A stretch of 64,000 nt of DNA, from the NCBI GenBank assembly GCA_017591395.1, contig WEDG01003297.1:1-64000 (forward strand), in the 5' to 3' direction. Made by a program: the position numbers and the translations under genes. Under the pieces are notes generated by a model. That model did no database searches. It was not told where the DNA came from and was given only the letters and a program-made list of their open reading frames with translations. Shown one piece after another: positions 52,821 through 64,000 of the stretch; position 1 is the first letter of the stretch; each line of letters begins with the position of its first letter. The DNA comes from Schistocephalus solidus. Lineage: Eukaryota > Platyhelminthes > Cestoda > Diphyllobothriidea > Diphyllobothriidae.

Positions 52821-53465
52821 TACTTAGAGAGTCTATGTATTGTGTCACATATTTTGAATGCGCATAACGTTATGCAACAACTGCCATCTTCAGAACCAGA
52901 GCATTTCCTCGGATGGCCACCAATATTTAAATTTGAAATGGCTCTATTTTCACAGAGTAAATATCAGCAACGGTTGGGAATATATCATATGTTAGTGAAG
53001 GGTTTGAAGCATATGAAACCTTTCATTACACTTAAACTTGTCATCTTAATGTAAGCAAGCAAAAATTGGTCTCTATGTTCCCATTACTACACATATTTGC
53101 TTGGGGGATAGTGCATATATAAAAGGTTGTCATAAAAAGGTGTCTTGTTTTCCGTTGTATTTCTTAAATGCTACCAGTATATCAATCACCAAATTTCAAG
53201 GAAATACGTTAATAAATGCAAATATTTTACCTTGAAATTTTCAAACCCCATGTCGCAAAATCCAACTTCGCAGAAATTTCTGCATTGACCGTAACTTTCA
53301 AGGAAATCGAGCTTTGGCAATACGGGAGCTATCACTTTACTGCCTAGTATTTTTCGCAAAACGTGTCTGCTCTTACGCTGACAATAATGAACATGCAAAT
53401 AAACGAGCGCATTGTGGGCAGCAATGCCCTTTTTACCAACAAAGTGTCTGTGTTTTATAGACAAC
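52821..53465. repeat. Dispersed repeat R8, copy a
   Basis: About 640 bp co-linear with 58808-59450. The minus frame in both reads ESYGQCR and CDMGF, but indels between the copies change frame nearby, so coding is not supported. Confidence 0.75.
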
Positions 53466-54599
53466 TGCAATGCTCAAAAAGAATAATGTGCAATTTGGTA
53501 CATAGGAGATGAGGTGCCAAGGAAAAAGAAAACAATTAAGAGCGTAAGAGGGCAGAAGATTTGTTACCAGGCAAGGTCGTTTGCTGCATCTTTTCAAAAT
53601 GTAGAGCCCTAAATTCCGGATTTATTTCCGAGAAAATGCCTTTTCTTTACTATGTTAGGTACAGCACGCATAAATCCTACATCAATCCTATAAACGAAAT
53701 CAGGCAAGAAAACGAAATATATTCAAACATCTTCAGGATACTATGATCCTGATGTTTGCAAGTTCACACTGAAACATGCATACCTACATTTTCGTAAGGG
53801 TTTTAAATCATTCATAGCAAAATTATATTTATGCAAGTCCTAGATTAAACAATACTGTCTTAAAAAATCGAACCATGCCTGCGTGGTTCTAATTGAGTCG
53901 CTAATTGAAAGCATAAAGCTGTTTCGATTCGCAGATTCTTACTTGCATTCCTTTTAAATGATTTAGTCATTTTGTGATGCAAGCGAGTATTTCATCAACG
54001 AATATGTGTGACAGTTGCCCGAATATTCTTCTTCTAAAAAGAAGATTGACTGATTTTCCTCAAAATTGAACTAGACAATTGTTTGTGAGCATGCTTCAAC
54101 ACCTCCTGCTAAACTTTACTTTTGATAAATATATCAGTTGCAAATTTAAACAGCTTCTCACCAATGTTTCAAATGGCAACCTATCACGTCTAAGTAGAAA
54201 GGTGTGACGAAACATTGTGCAGAATAAACGCACTATAAAACAGAGCTTGCTTACTCCTTCTAAGCAAATGGCGTCCGATGCTAAGGCAGAAACTATACGC
54301 AACATTTATCTCAACATCTTAGGGCAGTCAGCGAAATCTAGTTTTCTTCCCTCTGCTTATGACACCATCTCCGACATCCGGCGTCTGTTGACCCAGAGAT
54401 TTTTAACCTGCATGCAGAAAAATCCTCGAAATGATGCGTAAGCCAGTAGTGCTTTGGTCATTACCCGATCCTCCTTTAAGCATGACCTGGGCATCATACT
54501 GAACAGTAAATGTTCTTAGCTGTATACATGACATTTTTTGATGTTTTTACCCACTCATATGAAAAACGATCATGTGCTTACCATTATTTTCATAATAAT
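53466..54599. other. Spacer, nothing recognised
   Basis: A 74-codon plus ORF (54217-54441) reads like a helical protein segment but has no known family, promoter or splice support. Confidence 0.35.
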
Positions 54600-55480
54600 T
54601 AATTATTTTTTTCAAGAAACTCCAATGACAGCGAATTGAAAAGTTACTGATATTCCACGGAAATACGTACATAATCTTTACTTCATGTGTGCTATATGTC
54701 CCTTATTCCATCATCCTCAATTTCTGAGGGTCAGAATGCTATTTGTAACTATTTCGTAAGGAACTAGGTTAATTATAATAAGTCTTCTTTGCATGTCCGC
54801 CTTGCAGAGGATTGCCAAACTCATGAAATTTAGAGATCGAACTTTGAGGTGGGATTCTAACACATATTTTTAGTTGTGTATGTTGTATGTTGAAATAGTT
54901 TGAAACCCAGAAACCTGGTTGCTAAGCCAGATTTCATTTCCGATGTATTTATTTAGGGAAAACAGAAAACACGTTTTGATATGTCTTACAATAAGCTTAC
55001 CCTTTTAAAGCCTACAAATCAAATAGCATGGTGGTGCATGTTTTTCCATGAAGGATTACTAATATAAGGCATTATATTCTATCAGTAAGTGGTGACTTTT
55101 TCAGATTTCGCAAAACGGAGTCCATTGGCCAATGATACGGAATTGATAATTCATTAATATTCCGCGGAAATACGTGTTTGCGAAAAGAACCTAGTCTTTA
55201 TTACATAATTAATTCAAACGTAATGCAGCCGTCAAACAAACGCTTTACTTTCTGTGTGTTATCAGTATTTTCTTCTATTGTCCTCAATTTATGACTGTCA
55301 GACTGCTATTTTTAACTATTTCGTATAAACACGGGTAAATTGCCATTTGTTTTCTTCACATATTGCTCTTGTAGTAGATTGCCGAACTCGTGAGATATAA
55401 ACATTGAATTTTGAGGTGGTATTTTTACATGCATTTCTCGTTGTTTAATTTGGTTTTTTGTGGCACAGAATGATGAATGC
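54600..55480. repeat. Two further copies of R3/R4
   Basis: 54600-54960 is an older, incomplete copy. 55030-55480 is a full copy ending at 'ggcacagaatgatgaatgct', immediately followed by LINE RT sequence. Confidence 0.65.
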
Positions 55481-55486
55481 TTGTGC

Positions 55487-56215
55487 GCACATATGTGCAT
55501 TTGTTGATTATTCTGCTGCCTTCAATACCATCCTGCGTCATCTACTCCTTTACAAACATCCGCGTGTGGCTTTTTGGCTGTACTGTCTGTTGGCCCGAAG
55601 ACTATTTTTCTTCCCGCACTCAATTCATAGACTCCGGCAGACAGAAATCTACCGTCCTTCCCATCTACTTTGGTGTTCTTTAAGGTTTTATCCTATCCCC
55701 CACCTCGTCTTCCTCCAAACTGACGATCTGAGATCACCAACGGATTATCTGTATATATAATATACCGACGACATAGCTGTTGGCCAGCATCTTAAAAATC
55801 AGACATATCTCCAGTCCCTGAAGGACGACCTGGATCATTTCTCAAGATGGTCGTCAGAGAATGGTTTTCAACTTAATCAGGACTAATATGTCCAATTTGT
55901 TCTTCACCTGCCACCCTCTTCTAGTCCTGAGTCCTCAAACGTCCTTCCCAACGATGTATCGTCCTTCCGGTACTATGGCGTTAGTCTGACATCAAATCTT
56001 TCCTTCTCTTTTCATATGGATAATCTTTTTACTTAAATTCTTAAATCATTTTTATTATATCTGTCGTTTACATTCCTATCACACACCCAAATCCATTATC
56101 CTCCCGTGATTTTTCCAGCTGCCGACGTTAAAACGTATACTCCGTACGCTCTTGTCTGCTGCCGGTAATTATTATACTGTTTTAATAGATACTATAATAA
56201 AACAACACTTTGAAA
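55487..56215 (+). pseudogene. CR1/jockey-like LINE reverse-transcriptase fragment
   Basis: The plus strand reads FVDYSAAFNTI at 55500, then after frameshifts SRTQFIDSG, VLQG, QTDDLRSPT, the active site YTDD at 55761-55772 (usual YADD), DDLDHFSRWSSENGFQLN and SSFRYYGV, then decays toward a PPVIFP block near 56105. A stop precedes YTDD. The N-terminal half and endonuclease are absent, and the start coincides exactly with the end of an R4 repeat. Confidence 0.75.
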
Positions 56216-57060
56216 TTTTCCGAGTGAATTCTTGATGATGTTGCCCACTCCCTACAATCTGACCTCCTTGTCGTGAAGTCTTTGGTGAAGACTTAAACAA
56301 CTAGCCTGTTAACTTCCACGCGCTCCAGTTGGAACTAATACGTGTTGTGTGAAGAAAGCTTCGTGTGTTGTTCTTAGAACACTGTACTCGAAGGCTTACT
56401 TTGAACACTTTGCCTACAGATATTTCAATCGAATGCTGCGTGCATTGAAGTCACCCATGAGCAAAACATCAGGTCGAATGCCGATCACCTTTATGTTGTC
56501 CAGAGAGGGAGTATCTCCGTCGACGTCCATCCGCGGTGGTCGGTAGAAGGTCATGGCTTTTTCGAATGAAGCATGTCGTTCAGCGTGTGTTGAAACAATT
56601 CAAGAGCAGCGGAAATACTTTCATTTGGGGTCGGAGCATCTGACTCGGATAAGTTCTGGAGAACTACACACTTCTTTCGTTCTATGAAATCCGTAAGTGA
56701 ACCTCCAAGCCAATTTTAATCTGAAATCACTGATGAATTCATGGGAGTTGTTTTTGACTTTATACTTCTTTTATGGAGTTTTCCCAAACCACCGTGCCAG
56801 AAGTTTGTTTCTTTGATTTCGAGTAAGGCTTCTATAGTACAGCTGGGATGGCCGACCGAAGTTTCATTGGACTCGTATGGAACACCCAGCTTTGCCATAG
56901 TCCTCCGATGTCTTGCATCTTGCTGTAGAATCTCCTTTATGCTGCTTAGGAACCTTCTTATATTAATTTTCATTCGCTTTTCCCTGTTCTTTCGGAGGCC
57001 GAATGACTGTATGGACTAATAAATTTATGTTGTCTATGTCAGCTTCCAGAGCAAGGACTC
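56216..57060 (-). pseudogene. LINE ORF1-like and endonuclease fragment, copy 2
   Basis: Minus strand. 56973-56716 reads an ORF1-like segment with AKLGVP. Then (56680-56580) KKCVVLQNLSESDAPTP, an ORF1-type conserved stretch. Then (56530-56400) DNIKVIGIRPDVLLMGDFNAR, an APE endonuclease motif. The order and frames are rearranged and broken. It lies tail to tail with the plus-strand RT fragment to its left. Better preserved than its duplicate at 3396-4320. Confidence 0.65.
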
Positions 57061-57189
57061 ATGCGTCACGCTTCCGAAAACTACCAGAATTTTTTCGCAC
57101 TTTAGAGGGAGGGGCACGAGTGCCAAAATGCTCATCCGTACGATGAGTTTTGTGATAAATTAATTTGTGATATTTTACAATAATCTTAC

Positions 57190-58250
57190 GCTATTAAAGC
57201 CTACGAATCAAATAGAATGGTGGAGCGTGTTTTTCCATAAATGAATACTAATTGTAGGCATAATATTCCTTCAGAAAGTGGTGGCTTTTTCAGGTTTAAC
57301 AGTAACTAGTCCAATGTTGACCATAAGCCTATAGTACGGAAGTGATACTTCATTAATATTCCGTAGAAATACAGGTTTACGTGAAGAACCTAGGCTATAT
57401 TACATTATTTATTCAAACATCATTCAGCCGTCAAACAAAGTCTTAACTATTTTGGAAGAACATGGATTAGTAAGAATTATTCATCTTCGCATATTCCTCT
57501 TGCAGTAGATTGCTGAACTCTTGAAATACAGACATTGCATTTTGAGGTGGTAGTATTATAAACATTTATCGTTGTTTATTTTGTTTTTTTTTCCGGCACA
57601 GAATGATCAATGCTTGTGTAGATTTTATTTCAGGGGAAAACAGACAGGCCTACGAATTGATTAGAATGATCGTGAAAGTTTTTCTACAAATCAATACTAA
57701 TAGATGACGAAATATCCCTTCAGAGAGTAGCGACGTTTTTGATTTCACAATACTCAGGCAAATGCTGATATCAAGGATTGAATTTTCGGGGAAAAAAGGT
57801 GATTTTTATTTTAAAAAATTAAGATTTTCATGGTGTGTGGCACAAAATACCAGTAGACCGATGTAAAAATAAATTATTTTGACACATTTACATGGTGGAC
57901 CATACAAAATATATAAATAAGAACCCAAGATTTGCCGTTAAGTTGCTGTCGTACGCCGTACGCAAAAAATGTTCAGAAAATTCTTTTCTCTCGGTTAACC
58001 ATGGAGGAAGACGGAAAATTAAAATGGAAAGGGCAGACGTTAGACCGTTTTCCAAAACTCGGAGTATCAATTTGGCCATCAGTTGCACATTTTTAAAATT
58101 AAAGTTTGCATACAAGTAAACAAAAAACACTTTATAACTTAATTTTAAGAAGACAAAATGTTTGTTTAACCTCTTCAGTATAACCTTTGCTAAGACTTGT
58201 CGTCTTGGACGTTTTCATTTTTGAACCTGTCTAACAATCTAACCAAAATT
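57190..58250. repeat. R3/R4 copy plus R1/R2 fragments
   Basis: 57190-57790 is an R3/R4 copy. 57985-58130 matches 255-400. 58140-58250 matches the start of R2 at 430-540. The order R3/R4 then R1/R2 pieces resembles the arrangement at 4350-5370. Confidence 0.65.
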
Positions 58251-58807
58251 GTCACTTATATTAACAAAATTGTTCAAAAACTCAAAACTTCGGCGCATTA
58301 TTTAAAAGAATGTTATTTTAAAGGTTTTTATAAATAGAAAATAATAATATATATTTCAGATAAATCGACTTAAAACACTTAAGATGGTAACATTTTGAAA
58401 AGTATTTTAGAAACGATTAAAAACTCGCCATCATCAAATACCCCATATGCGTATATATAATGTTTGACAAAATTTGCTCAAAATATTACTTTTACGATCG
58501 CATCTGACAATTGACAATTGACAATTATAAGTCACTGACTAGCCTGTCCATATTTGAGCCTATAAAATATGTTATCCCTGTGAAGTCCCAATGAGCGCGG
58601 TAAGAGGAATAGCTGTTTGTCCTACATGTTCCTATTCCCGAACCCATGAGCTGATGTAAAACGCTGAGGGATGCAGACTGGTCCGAGTTTGCTGGTCTTT
58701 TGAAAGTAAGGATATTTAATGTGTTAGAGAATCACCTGTATGGCTATAGCCCAACTAACCAGCCAATTCCATTCTTCAGAGTCTCAAATCCAAAAACTGT
58801 TCACTAA
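58251..58807. other. Spacer, nothing recognised
   Basis: AT-rich, with a short triple 'gacaatt' tandem at about 58506-58526. Confidence 0.4.
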
Positions 58808-59477
58808 CAGTTACTTAGAGAGCCTATGTATTGTGTCACATATTTTGAATGCGCATGACGTTATGCAAACACTGCCATCTTCAGAACTAGAGTATTTCCT
58901 CAGATGACCACCAATATTTAAATTTGAAATGGCTCTTTTTTCACAGAGTAAATGTCAGCAACGGTGGAGAATGAACGATATGTTAGGGAAGGTTTGAAGT
59001 ATATGAAACCTTTCATATCACTTGAACTTGTCAGCTTAATGTAAGCAAGCAAAACATTGGTCTCCACGTTCCCATTACTACACATATTTGCTTGGAGGAT
59101 AGTGCATATTTAAAAGGTTGTCATAAAAAGGTGTCTTGTTTTCAATTGTATTTCTTAAATGCAACCAGTAAATCAATCACCAAATGTCAAGGGGAAATAC
59201 GTTAATAATTATAGTACCAGGTGCGATAAAAAGGACACACTAAAATGCAAATATTTTACCTTGAACTTTTCAAAAAACCCCATGTCGCAAAATCCAACGT
59301 CGCAGAAACTTCTGCATTGACCGTAACTTTCAAGGAAATCAAGCTTTTTGCAATACGGAGCTATCACATTACTGCCTAGTTTTTCGCAAAACGTGTATGC
59401 TCTTACGCTGACAGTAATGAACATACAAATAAACGAGCGCATTGTTGACTATTCTGCTGCCTTCAATACCATCCTCA
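58808..59477. repeat. R8 copy b with a 33-bp LINE RT snippet at its end
   Basis: 58808-59450 is co-linear with 52821-53465. At 59449-59477 the sequence continues as 'ttgactattctgctgccttc', the FVDYSAAFNTI segment of the RT at 55.5 kb, and then leaves it after about 33 bp. Confidence 0.7.
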
Positions 59478-60640
59478 CTAGTTCAGTGCCTAGGAAAGCG
59501 TTTTTCAACTATTAATATATTTACTGAAGGTTCTCTGCATTAAAGCCAGCGAAAATCTGTCGGGCCAACAGGTTGCCGCGTTGATTTCGTGCGTCTCTGC
59601 CCAGCTCAGTGAAGGGCGCTTGGTAAAAACGAATACAATTCAAAATCCTTATTAATTTTCATTTTATATGTATTAATTGTATGAAAGTTTGATTTGAGAC
59701 TCTGCTCCAGACCTCTTGATCGTGGTCTAACTATGCAAATTGATCATTATTAAGAATATTTTGCTATGAGGCACCCTTATATAACTTTAATTAAGCACAA
59801 TCAATCCTGTGTTGAAGTGAAGAAGTAACTCAGCATAAAACCACCCGGCTCAACACCTAACAGTCCGACCGTCCTTTGACGATGTCCACCACACAAAAAT
59901 TGGTGGGGTTATAGTGCGAGTATCTACCTCACTCTCTGTTCTACTGCCCCAGATACACCTTAGGGATCAACTGTAGGTGTCCTTGAAATATCACGGAGGA
60001 TTCTGCGGGCGACTTGACTGAAGCACGGCCAACTGCCGAGACCGACATCAGTGCAGGCACTCGATTGGAGGCATTCTAAGAATGACAGATCTGGTTACAC
60101 ATGAAAAGTTTGCATACGGCAAATGTTTATGACCATGCTTACTCATCGTTGTAGGTACAATCTAATGAAAACCTTGGCTCGTCTGATACGATGCTGCCTC
60201 AGTCGACAGGATGCTGTGTGATTTTCGCTCACAAGGTGTATAGGCATCTGGTTTCCGCTGGTACTAGCCAGTATTATAATAATTTGAACAGCAAATATCT
60301 TGGTGATTAAACTCTTCAACACTCTGATTTTATGTCTCGAAATTTCGTTCTGCATTACTCTCAGTGGACCTTCGCAAACGATAGAAGTAATGGCACTGGT
60401 CACAGTACTGTCGACTCAGAGGGACATTCATCATGGATGGGGTTAGTCTTCGCTATCAATCAGTCCGAAAGTTGTTTTTTCATGTTCACGCAATGCAAAC
60501 TGGGGAAAGTAAACACGGCACAAGTGAACATCAAATTAATTCTAAAGGTGTACTCCAAGTCCATGCACTAATTTCCTAGGAAATTAACAAAGGCAGAAAG
60601 GAAATTGGAGTTCATGTATCATAAACCCCCACTGAGCAAA
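59478..60640. other. Spacer, nothing recognised
   Basis: About 1.16 kb with no supported gene. Ends at the satellite junction, where 'cccccactgag' recalls the core region of the hammerhead repeat. Confidence 0.4.
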
Positions 60641-63600
60641 CTTTATAACTGAACCTTACACAGCTACATCAGGTGGTGGTTCAAGATTGGCGAAAGACGC
60701 GTGCATGGGCCTTTATCTAGTATCTGTATATTTCAGTATAGTATAATATATACAGTGTAGTATCTTCATCAGTAAAGTACAGTTTTATACTACTGACTTT
60801 ATAACTGAACCCCACACAGCTACATCGGGTGGTGGTTCAAGATTGAGCGAAAGATGCGTGCATGGGCCTTTATATAGTATCTGTATATTTCAGTATAGTA
60901 TAATATATACAGTGTAGTATCTTTCATCAGTAAAGTACAGTTTTATACTACTGACTTTTATAACTGAACCCCACACAGCTACATCAGGTGGTGGTTCAAG
61001 ATTGGCGAAAGACGCGTGCATGGGCCTTTATCTAGTATCTGTTTATTTCAGTATAGTATAATATATACAGTGTAGTATCTTCATCAGTAAAAAGTACAGT
61101 TTTATACTACTGACTTTATAACTGAAACCCCACACAGCTACATCAGGTGGTGGTTCAAGATTGGCGAAAGATGCGTGCATGGGCCTTTATCTAGTATCTG
61201 TATATTTCAGTATAGTATAATATATACAGTGTAGTATCTTCATCAGTAAAAGTACAGTTTTATACTACTGAGTCTTTATAACTGAACCCCACACAGCTAC
61301 ATCAGGTGGTGGTTCAAGATTGGCGAAAAGACGCGTGCATGGGCCTTTATATAGTATCTGTATATTTCGTATAGTATAATATATACAGTGTAGTATCTTC
61401 ATCAGTAAAAGTACAGTTTTATACTACTGACTTTATAACTGAACCCTCACACAGCTACATCAGGTGGTGGTTCAAGATTGGCGAAAAGACGCGTGCATGG
61501 GCCTTTTATATAGTATCTGTATATTTCAGTATAGTATAATATATACAGTGTAGTATCTTCATCAGTAAAGTACAGTTTTTATACTACTGACTTTATAACT
61601 GAACCCCTACACAGCTACATCAGGTGGTGGTTCAAGATTGGCGAAAGACGCGTGCATGGGCCTTTATATAGTATCTGTATATTTTCAGTATAGTATAATA
61701 TATACAGTGTAGTATCTTCATCAGTAAAGTACAGTTTTATACTACTGACTTTATAACTCGAACCCCACACAGCTACATCAGGTGGTGGTTCAAGATTGGC
61801 GAAAGACGCGTGCATGGCCTTTATATAGCATCTGTATATTTCAGTATAGTATAATATATACAGTGTAGTATCTTCATCAGTAAAAGTACAGTTTTATACT
61901 ACTGACTTTTATAACTGAACCCCACACAGCCACATCAGGGTGGTGGGTTCAAGATTGGCGAAAGATGCGTGCATGGGCCTTTATCTAGTATCTGTATATT
62001 TCAGTATAGTATAATATATACAGTGTAGTATCTTCATCAGTAAAAGTACAGTTTTATACTACTGACTTTATAACTGAACCCTACACAGCTACATCAGGTG
62101 GTGGTTCAAGATTGGCGAAAAGACGCGTGCATGGGCCTTTATATAGTATCTGTATATTTTCAGTATAGTATAATATATACAGTGTAGTATCTTCATCAGT
62201 AAAGTTACAGTTTTTATACTACTGACTTTTTATAACTGAACCCCCACACAGCTACATCAGGTGGTGGTTCAAGATCAGCGAAACGACGCGTGCATGGGCC
62301 TTTATATAGTATCTGTATATTTCCAGTATAGTATAATATATACAGTGTAGTATCTTCATCAGTAAAAGTACAGTTTTATACTACTGATTTTATAACTCAG
62401 ACCCCACAGCCAACATCAGGTGGTGGTTCAAGATTGAGCGAAACGACGCATGGGCTATATAGTATCTGTATATTTCGGTATAGTATAATATATACGGTGT
62501 AGTATCTTCATCAGTGAGTACAGTTTTATGCTACTGACTTTTATAACCGAGACCCCCACAGCTACATCAGGTGGTGGTTCAAGATTGGCGAAAGACGCGT
62601 GCATGGGCCTTTACTATAGTATCTGTATATTTCGAGTATAGTATAATATATACAGTGTAGTCTTCATCAGTAACAGTACGGATAGTTTATACTACTGACT
62701 TTATAACTCGAACCCCACACAGCTGCTACACTCAGGTGGTGGTTCAAGATTGGCGAAAGACGCGTGCATGGGCCTTAATATAGTATCTGTATATTTCGTA
62801 GCATAGTATAATATATACAGTGTAGTATCTTCACTCAGTAAAGTACAGTTTTATACTACTGACTTTATAACTGAACCCCACACAGCTCACATCAGGTGGT
62901 GGTTCAAGATTGGCGAAAAGACGCGTGCATGGGCCTTTTATCTAGTATCTGTATATTTCAGTATAGTATAATATATACAGTGTAGTATCTTCATCAGTAA
63001 AAGTACAGTTTTATACTACTGACTTTTATAACTCGAACCCCTACACAGCTACATCAGGTGGTGGTTCAAGATTGGCGAAAGACGCGCATGGGCCTTTTAT
63101 ATAGTATCTGTATATTTCAGTATAGTATAATATATACAGTGTAGTATCTTCATCAGTAAAGTACAGTTTTATACTACTGACTTTATAACTGAACCCCACA
63201 CAGCTACATCAGGTGGTGGTTCAAGATTGGCGAAAGACGCGTGCATGGGCCTTTATATAGTATCTGTATATTTCGGTATAGTATAATATATACAGTGTAG
63301 TATCTTCATCAGTAAAGTACAGTTTTATACTACTGACTTTTATAACTGAACCCCTACAGCTACATCAAGTGGTGGTTCAAGATTGGCGAAAAGACGCGCA
63401 TGGGCCTTTTATATAGTATCTGTATATTTCAGTATAGTATAATATATACAGTGTAGTATCTTCATCAGTAAAGTACAGTTTTATACTACTGACTTTATAA
63501 CTGAACCCCACACAGCTACATCAGGTGGTGGGTTCAAGATTGGCGAAAGACGCGTGCATGGGCCTTTATATAGTATCTGTATATTTCAGTATAGTATAAT

Positions 63601-64000
63601 ATATACAGTGTAGTATCTTCATCAGTAAAGTACAGTTTTTATACTACTGACTTTATAACTGAACCCCACACAGCTACATCAGGTGGTGGTTCAAGATTGG
63701 CGAAAGACGCGTGCATGGGCCCTTTATATGGTATCTGCATATTTCAGTATAGTATAATATATACAGTGTAGTATCTTCATCAGTAAAAGTACAGTTTTAT
63801 ACTACTGACTTTATAACTGAACCCCACACAGCTACATCGAGGTGGTGGTTCAAGATTGGCGAAAAGACGCGTGCATGGGCCTTTATATATAGTATCTGTA
63901 TATTTCAGTATAGTATAATATATACAGTGTAGTATCTTCATCAGTAAAAAGTACAGTTTTATACTACTGACTTTTATAACTGAACCCCACACAGCTACAT
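60641..64000. repeat. ~157-bp satellite array, at least 21 monomers, runs off the window
   Basis: Monomers start (ctttataact) at 60641, 60797, about 60955 and so on every 155-160 bp to the window end. Conserved blocks include 'catcaggtggtggttcaaga', 'ggcgaaagacgcgtgcatgg' and 'agtataatatatacagtgta'. The block around GGCGAAA, ACGCGTG, TGGGCC and CTAGTATCTGTAT aligns with the ribozyme 3' half of the dimer at 25.7 and 26.1 kb, so the two families are related. The CTGANGA box is not kept, so self-cleavage is not expected. Many monomers differ only by one-base indels in homopolymers. Small ORFs inside are repeat artefacts. Confidence 0.9.

Noticed and set aside
53186..53470. Minus ORF with ESYGQCR and CDMGF, repeated at 59209-59442, as a secreted Cys-rich gene
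   Set aside because: The two copies differ by several single-base indels within the frame, so they are better explained as repeat R8.
60720..60790. Minus-strand hammerhead in the satellite (CTGATGA from 'tcatcag', then GAAA from 'tttc', with CTTTA/TAAAG as stem I)
   Set aside because: Stem II pairs poorly, stem III is only three pairs, and the base needed as U16.1 varies among monomers (tatata versus tatcta). It is probably coincidence.
61615..61815. ORFs inside the satellite
   Set aside because: They recur with the monomer period and are broken by one-base indels; they are artefacts of the repeat.

Overview
The window is eukaryotic and repeat-dominated: AT-rich, no operons, short introns with GT-AG borders, and many decayed retroelements. 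The retroelement set is flatworm-like: tRNA-derived SINE units, Penelope-like elements (PLEs) with GIY-YIG domains, RTE/CR1-type LINEs and two Ty3/gypsy lineages. The LINE endonuclease at 50 kb looks, from memory, like elements common in diphyllobothriid tapeworms (Spirometra/Schistocephalus/Dibothriocephalus). That assignment is an inference and was not searched.

Layout. 1-13.5 kb: dispersed duplicated repeats (1-250/1098-1349; 430-745/5035-5370/7465-8110; 5395-6250/11136-11935), a decayed LINE piece at 3.4-4.3 kb and little else. 13.5-16.9 kb: two oppositely oriented PLE remnants flanking a tandem trimer of tRNA-like SINE units and an (AT)22 tract. 19.1-33.3 kb (+): a micro-exon gene, the most interesting gene here. 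At least 16 exons of 15, 18, 21 or 24 nt, all symmetric and all in phase 1, splice into one stop-free glycine/alanine/lysine-rich reading frame that ends in a short terminal exon. One of its introns carries a 354-bp tandem dimer with two near-canonical type I hammerhead ribozymes (retrozyme-like), and another carries a 1-kb segmental duplicate flanked by direct repeats. 35.25-35.82 kb (+): a three-exon gene for a small predicted secreted protein. 36.2-41.8 kb: a minus-strand repeat nest (LINE RT, two gypsy-type pol remnants, a (TAC)n tract). 45.1-45.3 kb (-): a 72-aa ORF with a strong signal peptide and four cysteines. 48.0-48.8 kb: a third PLE (-). 49.9-51.2 kb: a LINE endonuclease cut off by a fold-back element. 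52.8-59.5 kb: duplicated LINE and non-coding modules. 60.64 kb to the window end: a ~157-bp satellite, at least 21 monomers, whose sequence is related to the hammerhead-bearing dimer at 25-26 kb.

How the parts fit. The host-encoded content appears to be small secreted-type proteins (the micro-exon gene, the three-exon gene and possibly the Cys-rich ORF), set in a landscape shaped by PLEs and by small ribozyme-bearing repeats that may be mobilised in trans by PLE or LINE machinery (inference). No housekeeping gene, rRNA, functional tRNA or CRISPR array is visible. The 5' end of the micro-exon gene (start codon and signal-peptide exon) was not found. All splicing claims rest on splice-site reading and frame consistency, not on transcripts.
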